Positions 1 through 6,619 of a DNA stretch of 6,820 bases are shown here, piece by piece. A program made the position numbers and the translations under genes. A model generated the notes under the pieces. The model was not told where the DNA came from. It did not search any database and saw only the letters and a list, made by a program, of their open reading frames with translations. Origin of the DNA: Psychrobacter sp. (GTDB lineage Bacteria; Pseudomonadota; Gammaproteobacteria; Pseudomonadales; Moraxellaceae); NCBI GenBank assembly GCA_029256865.1, contig JARIEH010000333.1, positions 1-6,820 on the forward strand. The letters run 5' to 3'. How positions within the stretch are numbered: position 1 is the stretch's first letter; the number at the start of each line of letters is the position of its first letter.

Positions 1-339
1 GAGCGTGGTCAAGGCTTATCAGGCGGTCAACAGCAACGTTTGGGCATCGCGCAACTGCTACTGCGTGATGACAGTCTATGGCTGCTAGATGAGCCAACCG
101 AGCATTTAGACCCTGATACTGCCCAACATATTCATGCCTTACTTGAGACCGTCAGTCGTCATAAAACCGTACTCTGGGTGACCCACGCGCATGAGCAATT
201 GGACTGGTTAGATGGCGTGATTCGACTGTCGCTGCCTATGTCACAATCACTGCCATCAGCAACTGGCCGTCAGGCACTCAATGCTAATGCTAATGCTAAT
301 GCTAATGAGCAATCTAGCCTGTTGGGAGATAAGCCATGA
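1..339 (+). CDS. cydD: CydD, C-terminal part of the ATPase domain of the CydDC ABC transporter (5' end outside window)
   Basis: The frame is open from base 1, and the visible 112 residues are the end of an ABC nucleotide-binding domain. Fragment residues 6-10 are the signature LSGGQ, followed by QQRLGIAQLLL. Walker B is LWLLDEP at 26-32, the D-loop is HLD at 35-37, and the H-loop His is residue 62 (WVTHAH). Walker A and the membrane domain lie upstream, outside the window. I call it CydD because it is fused by a 4-base stop/start overlap to a clear CydC. CydD and CydC form an inner-membrane heterodimer needed for cytochrome bd and c assembly. It was described as a cysteine/glutathione exporter and more recently proposed to move heme. 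The last ~35 residues beyond the ATPase core look poorly conserved and contain a run of alternating Asn-Ala encoded by a hexanucleotide repeat. Confidence 0.88.
   Translation, partial: ERGQGLSGGQQQRLGIAQLLLRDDSLWLLDEPTEHLDPDTAQHIHALLETVSRHKTVLWVTHAHEQLDWLDGVIRLSLPMSQSLPSATGRQALNANANANANEQSSLLGDKP
280..306 (+). repeat. In-frame hexanucleotide tandem repeat (AATGCT)4AAT in the cydD 3' end
   Basis: Four perfect copies of AATGCT plus a final AAT run without interruption and encode NANANANAN, 10 codons before the cydD stop. The unit is a multiple of three, so gain or loss of copies would change the protein length but not the frame, and the overlap with cydC would be kept. The repeat lies after the conserved ATPase fold, where length variation should be tolerated. 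Confidence 0.9.
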
Positions 340-2120
340 GCAAACATACATCACCTAACCAGCTTAACCATCAGGATGACTATCAGGCTATGGATAGCAA
401 CGCACCAGCCTTTCGCTTACGCGATATGTTCAAGCCCTCGTTTGATTTATGGCTCATCTCATGGCTGCTAGGATTAATATTCGCCATCTCAATCATTGCA
501 CTGCTGATGATATCAGGCTGGTTTATTACTGGTGCTGCTTTGGCTGGCATGCTGGCTGTCGGCTCACACGCCTTTAACTACATGGTGCCTGCTGGCATCA
601 TACGCATGTTAGCCATGGCGCGTACAGCGAGCCGCTATGGTGAATTGATGGTCTCGCATCATGCCGTCTTTGATTTATTAAAGACGCTCAGGTTGAGGTT
701 TTTTAATCGCTTGGCCGCCCTGCCTTTATCACAGCAGCGGCATGCTCTTCACGCCTCTCAATATATGCACAGGCTAGTCAGCGACATCGACAAGCTCGAT
801 GAGTTTATATTACGGGTGATTTCCCCTTGGCTGATTGGCACCCTAACAGTATCGCTACTGGCCATATTTATCGGTTTTGTGTTGCCTATCAGCACCATGC
901 TCAAGCTGATTATTTATACACTGCTCGCTTTTGCACTATTATTGCCGATGCTAGGTACTTATTTGGGCATTGGACAAGCACGGCGACTGGCTGAAATATC
1001 TGAAGCACGCCGACATAAGCTCCTTGCTCCTTTGGCAATAATTACCCAACTACTCCTTTGGCAACAATGGCGCGCACAAACCCAAGATTATATCGCTCAA
1101 GACAATGCCTTACAGCATTTAGAATGGCAAACACAAAAGCAGCGCTCAGGCTATATTCTCGGTATTCAGTGGTTGTTTTATTTGAGTATTTTGGTGGTGT
1201 TAGCTGCTGTTGCGAGCGTTGATGCTAGCGCCTCTATCAATGTGCCATTGATACTAGCAGTGACACTGGGACTGCTTGGTATTCAAGAAATTGTCGCGCC
1301 TTTGGGTCAGCACTACCTTTCACTGGGTAGTAGTGTCGCTGCCAAAAACCGCTTAAATGCTTTGCTAAATCAGCAGTCTGACAACAGTAATCTAGCAAAA
1401 GGCAGCGTGAAAAAACAAGCCGTTACATTACAAATACCCAAACCCTTATTAGCGCTACCTAAGGATGCACTCACAGCAGAGCTTAACAGCGTCTATGCAA
1501 AAATACCAAAAGCTTTGGTTGGTGCCCAAGATGTGAGCGTCACCATAAAATCGGGAACGCCACTTATCATTCGCGGCCCTTCAGGCTGTGGTAAATCGAC
1601 GTTATTGCAAATGCTTGCCGGTGAGTTGCCGGTTTTATCGGGTGAGGTGACTTTAAATGGTAAAGCTTGGCGTGATTACGATTGGTGTGATCAGCTTGGT
1701 TATCTAGGTCAGCAGCTGGATATCTTTGATCAAAGCTTAGCGGCTAATCTGCGCTTGGGGAAAGCGGATGCCAGTGATGCAGAATTGCTTGCTGCTTTGG
1801 AAAAAGTCGGCCTATCGCAGTGGTTGCAAGCGCAGCCACAAGGGCTCGCCACACCGCTTGGCGAATATGGTGCGGCAGTGTCTGGTGGTCAGGCAAGGCG
1901 TATCGCGCTCGCAAGACTATTATTAAAACCTCGCAGGATATTACTGCTCGATGAGCCATTTGCGGGTCTTGACGCTCAAACTCGTGCACAGGTTTGGCAA
2001 AATGTGCGTACACATCAAAAAAATGACTTATTGATTATTGTCAGCCACCATGAATGGGATATGGGGCACTGTGAATCGTTAACGCTGGATGAAAGTGTGT
2101 TTACCAGTGAGGTGTTATAA
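336..2120 (+). CDS. cydC: CydC, subunit of the CydDC heterodimeric ABC transporter
   Basis: A complete 594-residue ABC half-transporter, near the usual CydC length (about 570-590). A hydrophilic N-terminus of about 35 residues precedes six hydrophobic segments at roughly 38-64, 66-96, 161-184, 188-213, 273-296 and 301-323. The first contains SGWFITGAALAG and the second HAFNYMVPAG, both close to E. coli CydC. The ATPase domain has a likely A-loop Tyr387, Walker A GPSGCGKST at 414-422, Q-loop near Gln459-460, signature VSGGQ at 515-519, Walker B LLLDEP at 536-541 and H-loop His571, so the site appears intact. Its ATG overlaps the cydD stop (ATGA) and a GGGAG lies 7 bases upstream, which indicates translational coupling and equal expression of the two subunits. 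With CydD it acts in the inner membrane to support periplasmic redox balance and cytochrome bd maturation. The transported substrate (thiols versus heme) is debated and cannot be read from the sequence. Confidence 0.93.
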   Translation: MSKHTSPNQLNHQDDYQAMDSNAPAFRLRDMFKPSFDLWLISWLLGLIFAISIIALLMISGWFITGAALAGMLAVGSHAFNYMVPAGIIRMLAMARTASRYGELMVSHHAVFDLLKTLRLRFFNRLAALPLSQQRHALHASQYMHRLVSDIDKLDEFILRVISPWLIGTLTVSLLAIFIGFVLPISTMLKLIIYTLLAFALLLPMLGTYLGIGQARRLAEISEARRHKLLAPLAIITQLLLWQQWRAQTQDYIAQDNALQHLEWQTQKQRSGYILGIQWLFYLSILVVLAAVASVDASASINVPLILAVTLGLLGIQEIVAPLGQHYLSLGSSVAAKNRLNALLNQQSDNSNLAKGSVKKQAVTLQIPKPLLALPKDALTAELNSVYAKIPKALVGAQDVSVTIKSGTPLIIRGPSGCGKSTLLQMLAGELPVLSGEVTLNGKAWRDYDWCDQLGYLGQQLDIFDQSLAANLRLGKADASDAELLAALEKVGLSQWLQAQPQGLATPLGEYGAAVSGGQARRIALARLLLKPRRILLLDEPFAGLDAQTRAQVWQNVRTHQKNDLLIIVSHHEWDMGHCESLTLDESVFTSEVL

Positions 2121-2142
2121 AAATACTGACCATCGTAGTGAT

Positions 2143-2173
2143 AAAAAAACCACCCAGACATATCTAGGCGGTT
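2143..2173 (-). terminator. Rho-independent terminator of ppk2, in the convergent cydC/ppk2 gap
   Basis: Read on the minus strand, the RNA folds AACCGCCU-AGA / UAUG loop / UCU-GGGUGGUU, an 11-bp stem that includes one G-U and one U-G wobble. It runs straight into a tract of U residues (the A-run at 2143-2149 on the plus strand). On the plus strand the same two wobble positions become A-C and C-A mismatches and only a poor T-tract follows. The element is therefore directional and serves ppk2, whose stop codon lies about 50 bases before it. No separate strong terminator for cydC was seen. Confidence 0.8.
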
Positions 2174-2223
2174 CCTAATTTTAAGGAAGATACTCATTGA
2201 ATAAGCAGATCTAAACGGCCACT

Positions 2224-3333
2224 TTAAACAGCCAAGTCTTCTTTTTCACCAAGCTCATATAGTGCGCCTGCGCGGCCAACGATCAGTGGATCAACAGTGC
2301 CTACTTGCTTTTGATCTTTATTTTCATACGGCAATCTGTTAAGCACATAGCGCATGGCATTTAAACGGGCGCGCTTTTTACAATCCGATTTGATCACAAT
2401 CCATGGCGACTCCGCGCTGTCGGTATTGTAAAACATCGCTTCTTTCGCAAGCGTATAGTCGTCCCACTTATCGAGCGAGGCCATATCAATCGGTGACAGC
2501 TTCCACTGCTTTAGTGGATGCGCTTCACGCTGGGCAAATCGACGGCGCTGCTCATCACGACTGACTGAGAACCAAAACTTAATCAAATGCACATCCGAAT
2601 CGATCAGATACCTTTCAAAATCAGGTACTTGCCTCATAAAAGACTCATACTCCTTATCGCTACAAAACCCCATCACTCGTTCAACGCCAGCACGGTTATA
2701 CCAAGAACGATCAAACAACAACATCTCACCTTGAGTTGGCAAATGTTTCACATAACGCTGAAAGTACCACTGCCCTAACTCTTGCTCTGTTGGCTTTTCA
2801 AGGGCGACCACTTTAGCCCCACGTGGGTTTAGATGTTCCATAAAGCGCTTAATTGTACCCCCTTTACCGGCTGCATCGCGTCCTTCAAAGATGATAACCA
2901 CTTTTTGTCCCGTGTCTCGCACCCAACGCTGTAACTTCAGCAGTTCTACCTGCAAATGATATTTTTGCTTCTCGTAACTGTTGCGTGACAAACGGTTTTT
3001 ATAAGGATAGCCACCTTCGCGCCAATTATCAGACAGCTCATCATCTTTGATGATGCCTGTTTTTACATAATTGGCAAGTGCATGCTTAGCAAATATGTCC
3101 TTAAGTTTGATCAAATCATCAGGAGAGGCGTCGTGTATTAAGGCTTGTAAATGCTCAGAGATACTCTCGATATTGCCTTCAGCCAAATCTTTAAGTAATA
3201 CTTGATCAATAACCTCTTTGGTCCTTACCCGAGAACCTGCTTTTTTCTTTTCCGTTTCGTACTTTTCAATACCTTTTTGATCAGTAACATAATCATCACT
3301 CATTTTTTCAACTTTACTGGGCTTCTTTGCCAT
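2224..3333 (-). CDS. ppk2: Polyphosphate kinase 2, class I (polyphosphate:nucleoside diphosphate phosphotransferase)
   Basis: A 369-residue single-domain PPK2, the size of class I enzymes such as P. aeruginosa PA0141. A charged, probably flexible N-terminus (1-40) and a helical lead-in come before the P-loop kinase core. Walker A is GRDAAGKGG at 151-159 preceded by VVIIFE, Walker B is LLFDRSWYNRAG at 205-216, and the lid motif is RRRFAQRE at 263-270. DKWDDY at 288-293 is the usual late motif of the family. Class I members mainly transfer phosphate from polyphosphate to ADP or GDP to make ATP or GTP in the cytoplasm, reversibly, and the family is tied to starvation and energy stress. This role is inferred from homology. 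The start at 3333 is supported by GGAGGT five bases upstream; Met11 has no comparable site. The gene has its own terminator and is separated from phnA by that gene's terminator, so it is probably monocistronic. Confidence 0.94.
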   Translation of the reverse strand: MAKKPSKVEKMSDDYVTDQKGIEKYETEKKKAGSRVRTKEVIDQVLLKDLAEGNIESISEHLQALIHDASPDDLIKLKDIFAKHALANYVKTGIIKDDELSDNWREGGYPYKNRLSRNSYEKQKYHLQVELLKLQRWVRDTGQKVVIIFEGRDAAGKGGTIKRFMEHLNPRGAKVVALEKPTEQELGQWYFQRYVKHLPTQGEMLLFDRSWYNRAGVERVMGFCSDKEYESFMRQVPDFERYLIDSDVHLIKFWFSVSRDEQRRRFAQREAHPLKQWKLSPIDMASLDKWDDYTLAKEAMFYNTDSAESPWIVIKSDCKKRARLNAMRYVLNRLPYENKDQKQVGTVDPLIVGRAGALYELGEKEDLAV

Positions 3334-3391
3334 TACTTACCTCCAAAAATTTAAAAAGTACTACAAAAAACTTCTCACCTACATTTATCTT

Positions 3392-3397
3392 AGTATA
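3392..3397 (-). promoter_or_regulatory. Candidate -10 box (TATACT) of ppk2
   Basis: On the minus strand TATACT matches the sigma-70 -10 consensus at five of six positions and lies about 60 bases before the ppk2 start, in very AT-rich DNA. The hexamer 17 bases upstream (TAACTC) is a poor -35 box, so this promoter may be weak, activator-dependent or misplaced. Confidence 0.3.
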
Positions 3398-3473
3398 AAA
3401 AACTCAGCATAATCGAGTTATTGATTATTTTTTACAAAAAAACTGATTTAATTTTTAGTTCAAACGTCATGGC

Positions 3474-3508
3474 ATAAAAAAAGCCACCTAAATATATTTA
3501 GGTGGCTT
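3474..3508 (-). terminator. Strong rho-independent terminator of phnA
   Basis: Bases 3481-3508 form a perfect 28-base palindrome, with arms AAGCCACCTAAATA and its exact complement. On the minus strand this hairpin is followed directly by a run of T residues (the A-run at 3476-3482 on the plus strand). It lies about 75 bases beyond the phnA stop and upstream of the ppk2 promoter region, so it should insulate ppk2 from phnA transcription. On the plus strand the following sequence (GTATTCTT) is a much weaker tail. Confidence 0.88.
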
Positions 3509-3583
3509 GTATTCTTATCGACTCTGTTAAAAACTGATCTACTCTGCAATCGCTCAGTCTAGATTGGTAAGACTCTGATATAT

Positions 3584-3940
3584 TTAAGCCTTTTTTACCA
3601 CTGAAGACTTAAGTTTCATCTGTCCAAAACCATCAACTTTGCAGTCGATGTCATGACCATCTACAGGATTATCAAGCAGGCGGATACTTCTCACTTTGGT
3701 GCCGACCTTGATGGAGGTTGACGAACCTTTTACCTTTAAGTCGCGAATGACCGTCACCGCGTCGCCATCTTGCAGCTCATTACCGACCGCATCACGAATG
3801 ATGCTGTCTTCTTCAGCTTGAGCCTCTGCTGCATCAGCCTCTGCTGCCGTCCATTCATGGGCGCACATCGGACACACTAATAACGCACCATCTTCATAAG
3901 TATATTCAGCATCACATTTTGGACAATTGGGTAAGCTCAT
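3584..3940 (-). CDS. phnA: PhnA/YjdM-family zinc-ribbon protein
   Basis: A 118-residue protein that closely follows E. coli YjdM (PhnA, 111 aa) from its first residues, MSLPNCPKC. The N-terminal zinc ribbon has Cys6-x2-Cys9 and Cys23-x2-Cys26. An Ala/Glu-rich linker at about 31-45 is a few residues longer than in E. coli. The C-terminal domain carries the family hallmarks [17 protein letters not shown] and [14 protein letters not shown]. The family was once labelled alkylphosphonate uptake or phosphonoacetate hydrolase. In E. coli it is not needed for phosphonate use and its true role is unclear, so the name should not be read as a function. No other phn genes are nearby. An upstream in-frame ATG at 3961 would add seven residues (MMAVEEI), but the start at 3940 matches the family start and has its own GAGGA site. 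Confidence 0.9.
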   Translation of the reverse strand: MSLPNCPKCDAEYTYEDGALLVCPMCAHEWTAAEADAAEAQAEEDSIIRDAVGNELQDGDAVTVIRDLKVKGSSTSIKVGTKVRSIRLLDNPVDGHDIDCKVDGFGQMKLKSSVVKKA

Positions 3941-3949
3941 AATTTCCTC
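3941..3949 (-). promoter_or_regulatory. Ribosome binding site that decides the phnA start
   Basis: On the minus strand GAGGAAATT stands directly before the ATG at 3940, placing the GAGGA core four bases from the start codon. The alternative ATG at 3961 would put this site inside the gene. Together with the conserved MSLPxCPKC beginning, this fixes the start. Confidence 0.65.
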
Positions 3950-3984
3950 GACAGCCATCAAAATAAGGATTGTGGTAAATCATT

Positions 3985-4014
3985 ATTGTACCCCAAGTCT
4001 CTGACATTAACCAA
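3985..4014 (-). promoter_or_regulatory. Candidate sigma-70 promoter of phnA
   Basis: On the minus strand TTGGTT (4014-4009) and TACAAT (3990-3985) are separated by 18 bases. The -10 box matches the consensus at five of six positions and the -35 box keeps TTG. The predicted transcript start falls about 35-40 bases before the phnA ATG at 3940. Confidence 0.45.
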
Positions 4015-4285
4015 TCTGCTTGCTTGAAATGTAAGCGCTGCGCCCAATCTACAGCACATACACAGCATTTTTTATAACACGGTTTTTTGTGTTACTCTTC
4101 CTAATGCTATGGTTAGTTCGACATAAAATCGATACGTTAACAGGCACCTGCTATTGGTATCAATTTTCCTTGCGTGCTGCTAACACAGAGGCTGCAAAAA
4201 ATTCACCCCAGGAGCAGTGTCTCAATTTTACATGCAATCAACTATATTTAGACCATATTGAACCCATATAATAAGGATAATAACC

Positions 4286-5038
4286 ATGACTCAATCTTCA
4301 AACTTATCTGTACTGCCACAGTTTTCCCAAATAACCATCCAAGGCGACGATGCCGAAAAGTTCTTACAAGGACAATTGACTTGTAATGTCACCAAACTCG
4401 GACTCAGCTATCAAGCAGCAGCGCTGAGTAACTTAAAAGGCCGTATTGAATTTGGAATTTGGATTAAAAAACAAGACGAAAACCACTATGATGTGGTTAT
4501 CAGTACTGATTGCGCAGAATCCTTACACGCCCATTTAAAAAAATTCGGTGCATTTTCGAAGTTCGAAACCAGCGCACCGATAGCGATTTATCCTTGTGTG
4601 ATCGCTGATGAGCCAACCTTTAGCCATAAGGACGAACACAATACGCCAGAGGACATTCAAGCGTGGATGCAACGCAGTATCGCAACGGGTAATTATTGGA
4701 TAGTTGCGGCAACGCAAGGCGAGTTCCAGCCACAAGAGCTGCGTTTGCATCAGCGCGGTGGTATGGATTACGATAAAGGCTGCTATCTGGGTCAAGAAGT
4801 CATCGCTCGTATCTACTTCAAAGCGGCGCCCAAAGCATTTTTGCATTATGTGCAAGGCTCAGGAGATGTGCCAGCAGCAGGTGACAAGCTTGATAAAATC
4901 CAAGTGGTCAATGCCATCGCTAATGCAGACGGTTTTGAGGCCTTAGTGGTCGCCCGTCCAGCACATCTCGCTGACAGCGAACTGACCATATTAGCGTTAC
5001 CACCAGGACTGCAAGCCGATGTGGCGCGTCCGCAATAG
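4286..5038 (+). CDS. ygfZ: YgfZ-family folate-binding protein (Fe-S cluster maintenance)
   Basis: A 250-residue member of the YgfZ/GcvT-like family. The N-terminal part has the typical GDDAEKFLQGQLTCNV (20-35) and SNLKGRIEF (48-56) segments. The family signature KGCYLGQE is at 164-171 with its conserved Cys166. A short C-terminal beta-rich segment follows. YgfZ binds tetrahydrofolate and in E. coli supports the activity of some Fe-S enzymes such as MiaB in the cytoplasm. It is related to the glycine-cleavage T-protein but is not itself that enzyme. The protein is clearly shorter than E. coli YgfZ (about 326 aa); the frame is uninterrupted and the signature intact, so I take this as a compact form, not a broken gene. 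The ATG is preceded by AAGGAT at seven bases. dadA follows 71 bases after the stop with no terminator seen between them, so the two may be cotranscribed. Confidence 0.88.
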   Translation: MTQSSNLSVLPQFSQITIQGDDAEKFLQGQLTCNVTKLGLSYQAAALSNLKGRIEFGIWIKKQDENHYDVVISTDCAESLHAHLKKFGAFSKFETSAPIAIYPCVIADEPTFSHKDEHNTPEDIQAWMQRSIATGNYWIVAATQGEFQPQELRLHQRGGMDYDKGCYLGQEVIARIYFKAAPKAFLHYVQGSGDVPAAGDKLDKIQVVNAIANADGFEALVVARPAHLADSELTILALPPGLQADVARPQ

Positions 5039-5095
5039 CAATAGCCTTGGTTTAGACCGCATTAAACGGGTAAATAAGCCACTAACATAGCCATC

Positions 5096-5112
5096 AAGAG
5101 AGTTTGCTCATG
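5096..5112 (+). promoter_or_regulatory. Ribosome binding site that decides the dadA start
   Basis: AAGAGAG at 5096-5102 lies seven bases before the ATG at 5110. The upstream in-frame TTG at 5104 would be one base from this site, too close to be used, and would add only two residues ahead of the family-typical start MTHIAVLGAG. Confidence 0.6.
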
Positions 5113-6435
5113 ACACATATTGCGGTACTCGGAGCAGGCGTAGTCGGTGTGACCAGTGCATGGTATCTTAGGCAAGCAGGCTATGATGTCACCGTCATTG
5201 AACGAGAATCCGCAGCGGCAATGCAGACCTCGTTTGCCAATGGTGGGCAGATATCGGTCTCGCATGCGACCCCATGGGCGAACCCTGCTGCCCCAATGAA
5301 AGCGCTTAAATGGTTGTTTAAAGAAGATGCGCCACTGCTATACCGCTTACGGGCAGATAAAACGCAACTGAAGTGGGCGCTGCAATTTTTGCAAGAGTGC
5401 CGCGCTGAACGAGCTGATGCTAATCTGGTGCAAATGGTACACTTAGGCTTATATTCACGAGATACCTTGCAACAGCTGCGTGCTGATATCGGGATTGATT
5501 ATGAGCAACAAACGCGCGGTATCATGCATTTTTATACCAATCAAGCGGAGTTTGATGCCGCCATTGCGCCAACGGAGCGCATGCAAGCGCTAGGCTGTGA
5601 ACGCCATTTTATTGATATTAATACTGCCGCAAGCTTGGAGCCTGCGCTCTACCCTATCGCCCATAAACTCACTGGTGCTACTTATACCAGCCGTGACGAA
5701 TCGGGTAATGCCCATCTGTTTACTCAGCGTTTGGCTCAGCGCTGCGCCGAAGCGGGCGTGCAGTTCTTATATAATACGGAGGTTTTGGCGTTAAATGCTG
5801 ACGCTCACTCTGCCAATCCGCACATTCATAGCATTACTATCCGTCCCGCTGGCGAAAACGCGCAAACCTTTAGTGCAGACAGTCATGTCTTGGCACTTGG
5901 TAGCTATAGCGTCGCATTAATGAAGCCACTGCATATTCACCTGCCTATCTTCCCTGCCAAAGGTTATTCAGCAACTTATCAAATCAATCCGCGCGCGCCG
6001 CACCTCGCACCCTTTGTCAGCTTGATTGATGATGAGTTTAAGCTCGTTACCTCACGCCTTGGCGATAAATTGCGCGTCGCTGGCACGGCTGAATTTAACG
6101 GCTACAACTTGGATTTGAATGCCACGCGCTGCGAAGCCATTACCCGCCGTGTGCAGCAGTTATTCCCCAAAGGTATCATTGCCAACTCAGCCCAATACTG
6201 GACAGGACTGCGGCCAATGACCCCATCAAACGTACCATTAATAGGACGCGCGCATATGGGTCACGTTCGTCACGGTAGCCAAAATACGAACGCCAGTTTT
6301 GATAATCTATGGCTTAATACTGGCCATGGTACGCTTGGCTGGACGCATGCTTGCGGTTCGGCAAAAGCGATCAGTCTCTTGATACAGGGTGAGGCGCCAC
6401 CGGTCGATTTTGATTTTGTTGGAATAAATACTTAA
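5110..6435 (+). CDS. dadA: D-amino acid dehydrogenase, small FAD-binding subunit (DadA)
   Basis: A 441-residue FAD-dependent oxidoreductase that aligns well with E. coli DadA (432 aa) over nearly its whole length. The FAD-binding fold begins at once: GAGVVG at 8-13 and the ribose-binding acidic residue Glu31 in VTVIERE. Other DadA landmarks are NGGQIS (44-49), AHKLTGATY (184-192), LALGSYS (261-267), FPAKGYS (281-287), YWTGLRPMTP (363-372) and NTGHGTLGWTHACGS (403-417). DadA oxidises D-amino acids, typically D-alanine, to 2-oxo acids and ammonia at the inner membrane and passes electrons to the respiratory chain. It thereby supports D-Ala catabolism and turnover of wall-derived D-amino acids. 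The common partner, the alanine racemase gene dadX, does not follow here. About 15 extra residues rich in His, Asn and Ser lie at about 381-399, just before the final FAD motif, and the C-terminus is shorter than in E. coli. Confidence 0.93.
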   Translation: MTHIAVLGAGVVGVTSAWYLRQAGYDVTVIERESAAAMQTSFANGGQISVSHATPWANPAAPMKALKWLFKEDAPLLYRLRADKTQLKWALQFLQECRAERADANLVQMVHLGLYSRDTLQQLRADIGIDYEQQTRGIMHFYTNQAEFDAAIAPTERMQALGCERHFIDINTAASLEPALYPIAHKLTGATYTSRDESGNAHLFTQRLAQRCAEAGVQFLYNTEVLALNADAHSANPHIHSITIRPAGENAQTFSADSHVLALGSYSVALMKPLHIHLPIFPAKGYSATYQINPRAPHLAPFVSLIDDEFKLVTSRLGDKLRVAGTAEFNGYNLDLNATRCEAITRRVQQLFPKGIIANSAQYWTGLRPMTPSNVPLIGRAHMGHVRHGSQNTNASFDNLWLNTGHGTLGWTHACGSAKAISLLIQGEAPPVDFDFVGINT

Positions 6436-6519
6436 GACCCCTATCTCATAACCTTCTTAACTTGCCTATTATTCGTGATCACTTTTACCTAGTACATGCA
6501 TAATCTAAGCCATTCAATA

Positions 6520-6549
6520 CATAACTATGGTATCCATAACATAGTTGTG
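6520..6549. repeat. 10-base imperfect inverted repeat (possible operator or hairpin)
   Basis: CATAACTATG at 6520-6529 and CATAGTTGTG at 6540-6549 pair over ten positions with one G-T wobble around a ten-base loop. A smaller alternative dyad, TATGG-TAT-CCATA, overlaps it. There is no following T-tract, so it is not a standard terminator. It lies between the dadA stop and the candidate csbD promoter and could bind a regulator, but no factor can be named. Confidence 0.45.
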
Positions 6550-6590
6550 CAGATAACCATAATCGAGTAACACTGCCAACATTGCTTATA

Positions 6591-6619
6591 CAGACAATAT
6601 TGATCGATCTGCCTATATT
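6591..6619 (+). promoter_or_regulatory. Candidate promoter of the csbD-like gene
   Basis: CAGACA at 6591-6596 and TATATT at 6614-6619 are spaced by 17 bases, matching the sigma-70 boxes at four and five of six positions. The spacer contains two adjacent 8-base palindromes. A transcript from here would carry a leader of about 115 bases. CsbD-family genes are often under general stress control, but nothing here identifies a sigma factor. Confidence 0.35.

Larger units (their letters stand above)
3941..4285. other. Divergent phnA/ygfZ intergenic region without a supported gene
   Basis: About 345 bases separate the phnA and ygfZ start codons. The left part holds the phnA leader and its candidate promoter. 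Bases 4075-4094 can form a TAACAC/GTGTTA hairpin with an eight-base loop, which has no T-tract and so is not a terminator. For ygfZ, AAGGAT at 4273-4278 is a good ribosome binding site seven bases before the ATG. A perfect TATAAT at 4267-4272 abuts it, but that would leave almost no leader and has no -35 partner, so I do not call it a promoter. A 60-codon GTG-started frame at 4089-4271 does not look coding. I see no RNA gene here. Confidence 0.6.

Noticed and set aside
1744..2013. 89-codon minus-strand frame
   Set aside because: Lies wholly antisense to the conserved CydC ATPase domain (signature and Walker B region) and shows no domain of its own.
2015..2197. 60-codon minus-strand frame over the cydC end
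   Set aside because: It is antisense to the cydC H-loop region and runs through the ppk2 terminator, so it is not a credible gene.
2587..2778. 63-codon plus-strand frame inside ppk2
   Set aside because: Antisense shadow of conserved PPK2 sequence, including the Walker B region; no start signal.
3941..3961. Longer PhnA start at 3961 (adds MMAVEEI)
   Set aside because: The extra codons cover the GAGGA ribosome binding site, and family proteins begin at MSLPxCPKC.
4075..4094. TAACAC/GTGTTA hairpin as a terminator
   Set aside because: Only six base pairs with a T-rich loop and no T-tract after the stem on either strand.
4089..4271. 60-codon plus-strand frame starting with GTG in the phnA/ygfZ gap
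   Set aside because: No good ribosome binding site, composition unlike a protein of this genome, no recognisable domain, and it ends close against the ygfZ ribosome binding site.
4267..4272. Perfect TATAAT as the ygfZ promoter -10 box
   Set aside because: It abuts the ribosome binding site, would leave a leader of only about seven bases, and has no -35 partner at 16-18 bases.
4535..4946. Overlapping frames on both strands inside ygfZ
   Set aside because: Both are out-of-frame readings of the conserved ygfZ region around KGCYLGQE.
5062..5265. 67-codon minus-strand frame over the dadA start
   Set aside because: Antisense to the conserved FAD-binding motif of dadA with no recognisable domain.
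5597..5794. 65-codon plus-strand frame inside dadA
   Set aside because: Shifted-frame shadow of dadA; the dadA frame itself is conserved and intact across this stretch.
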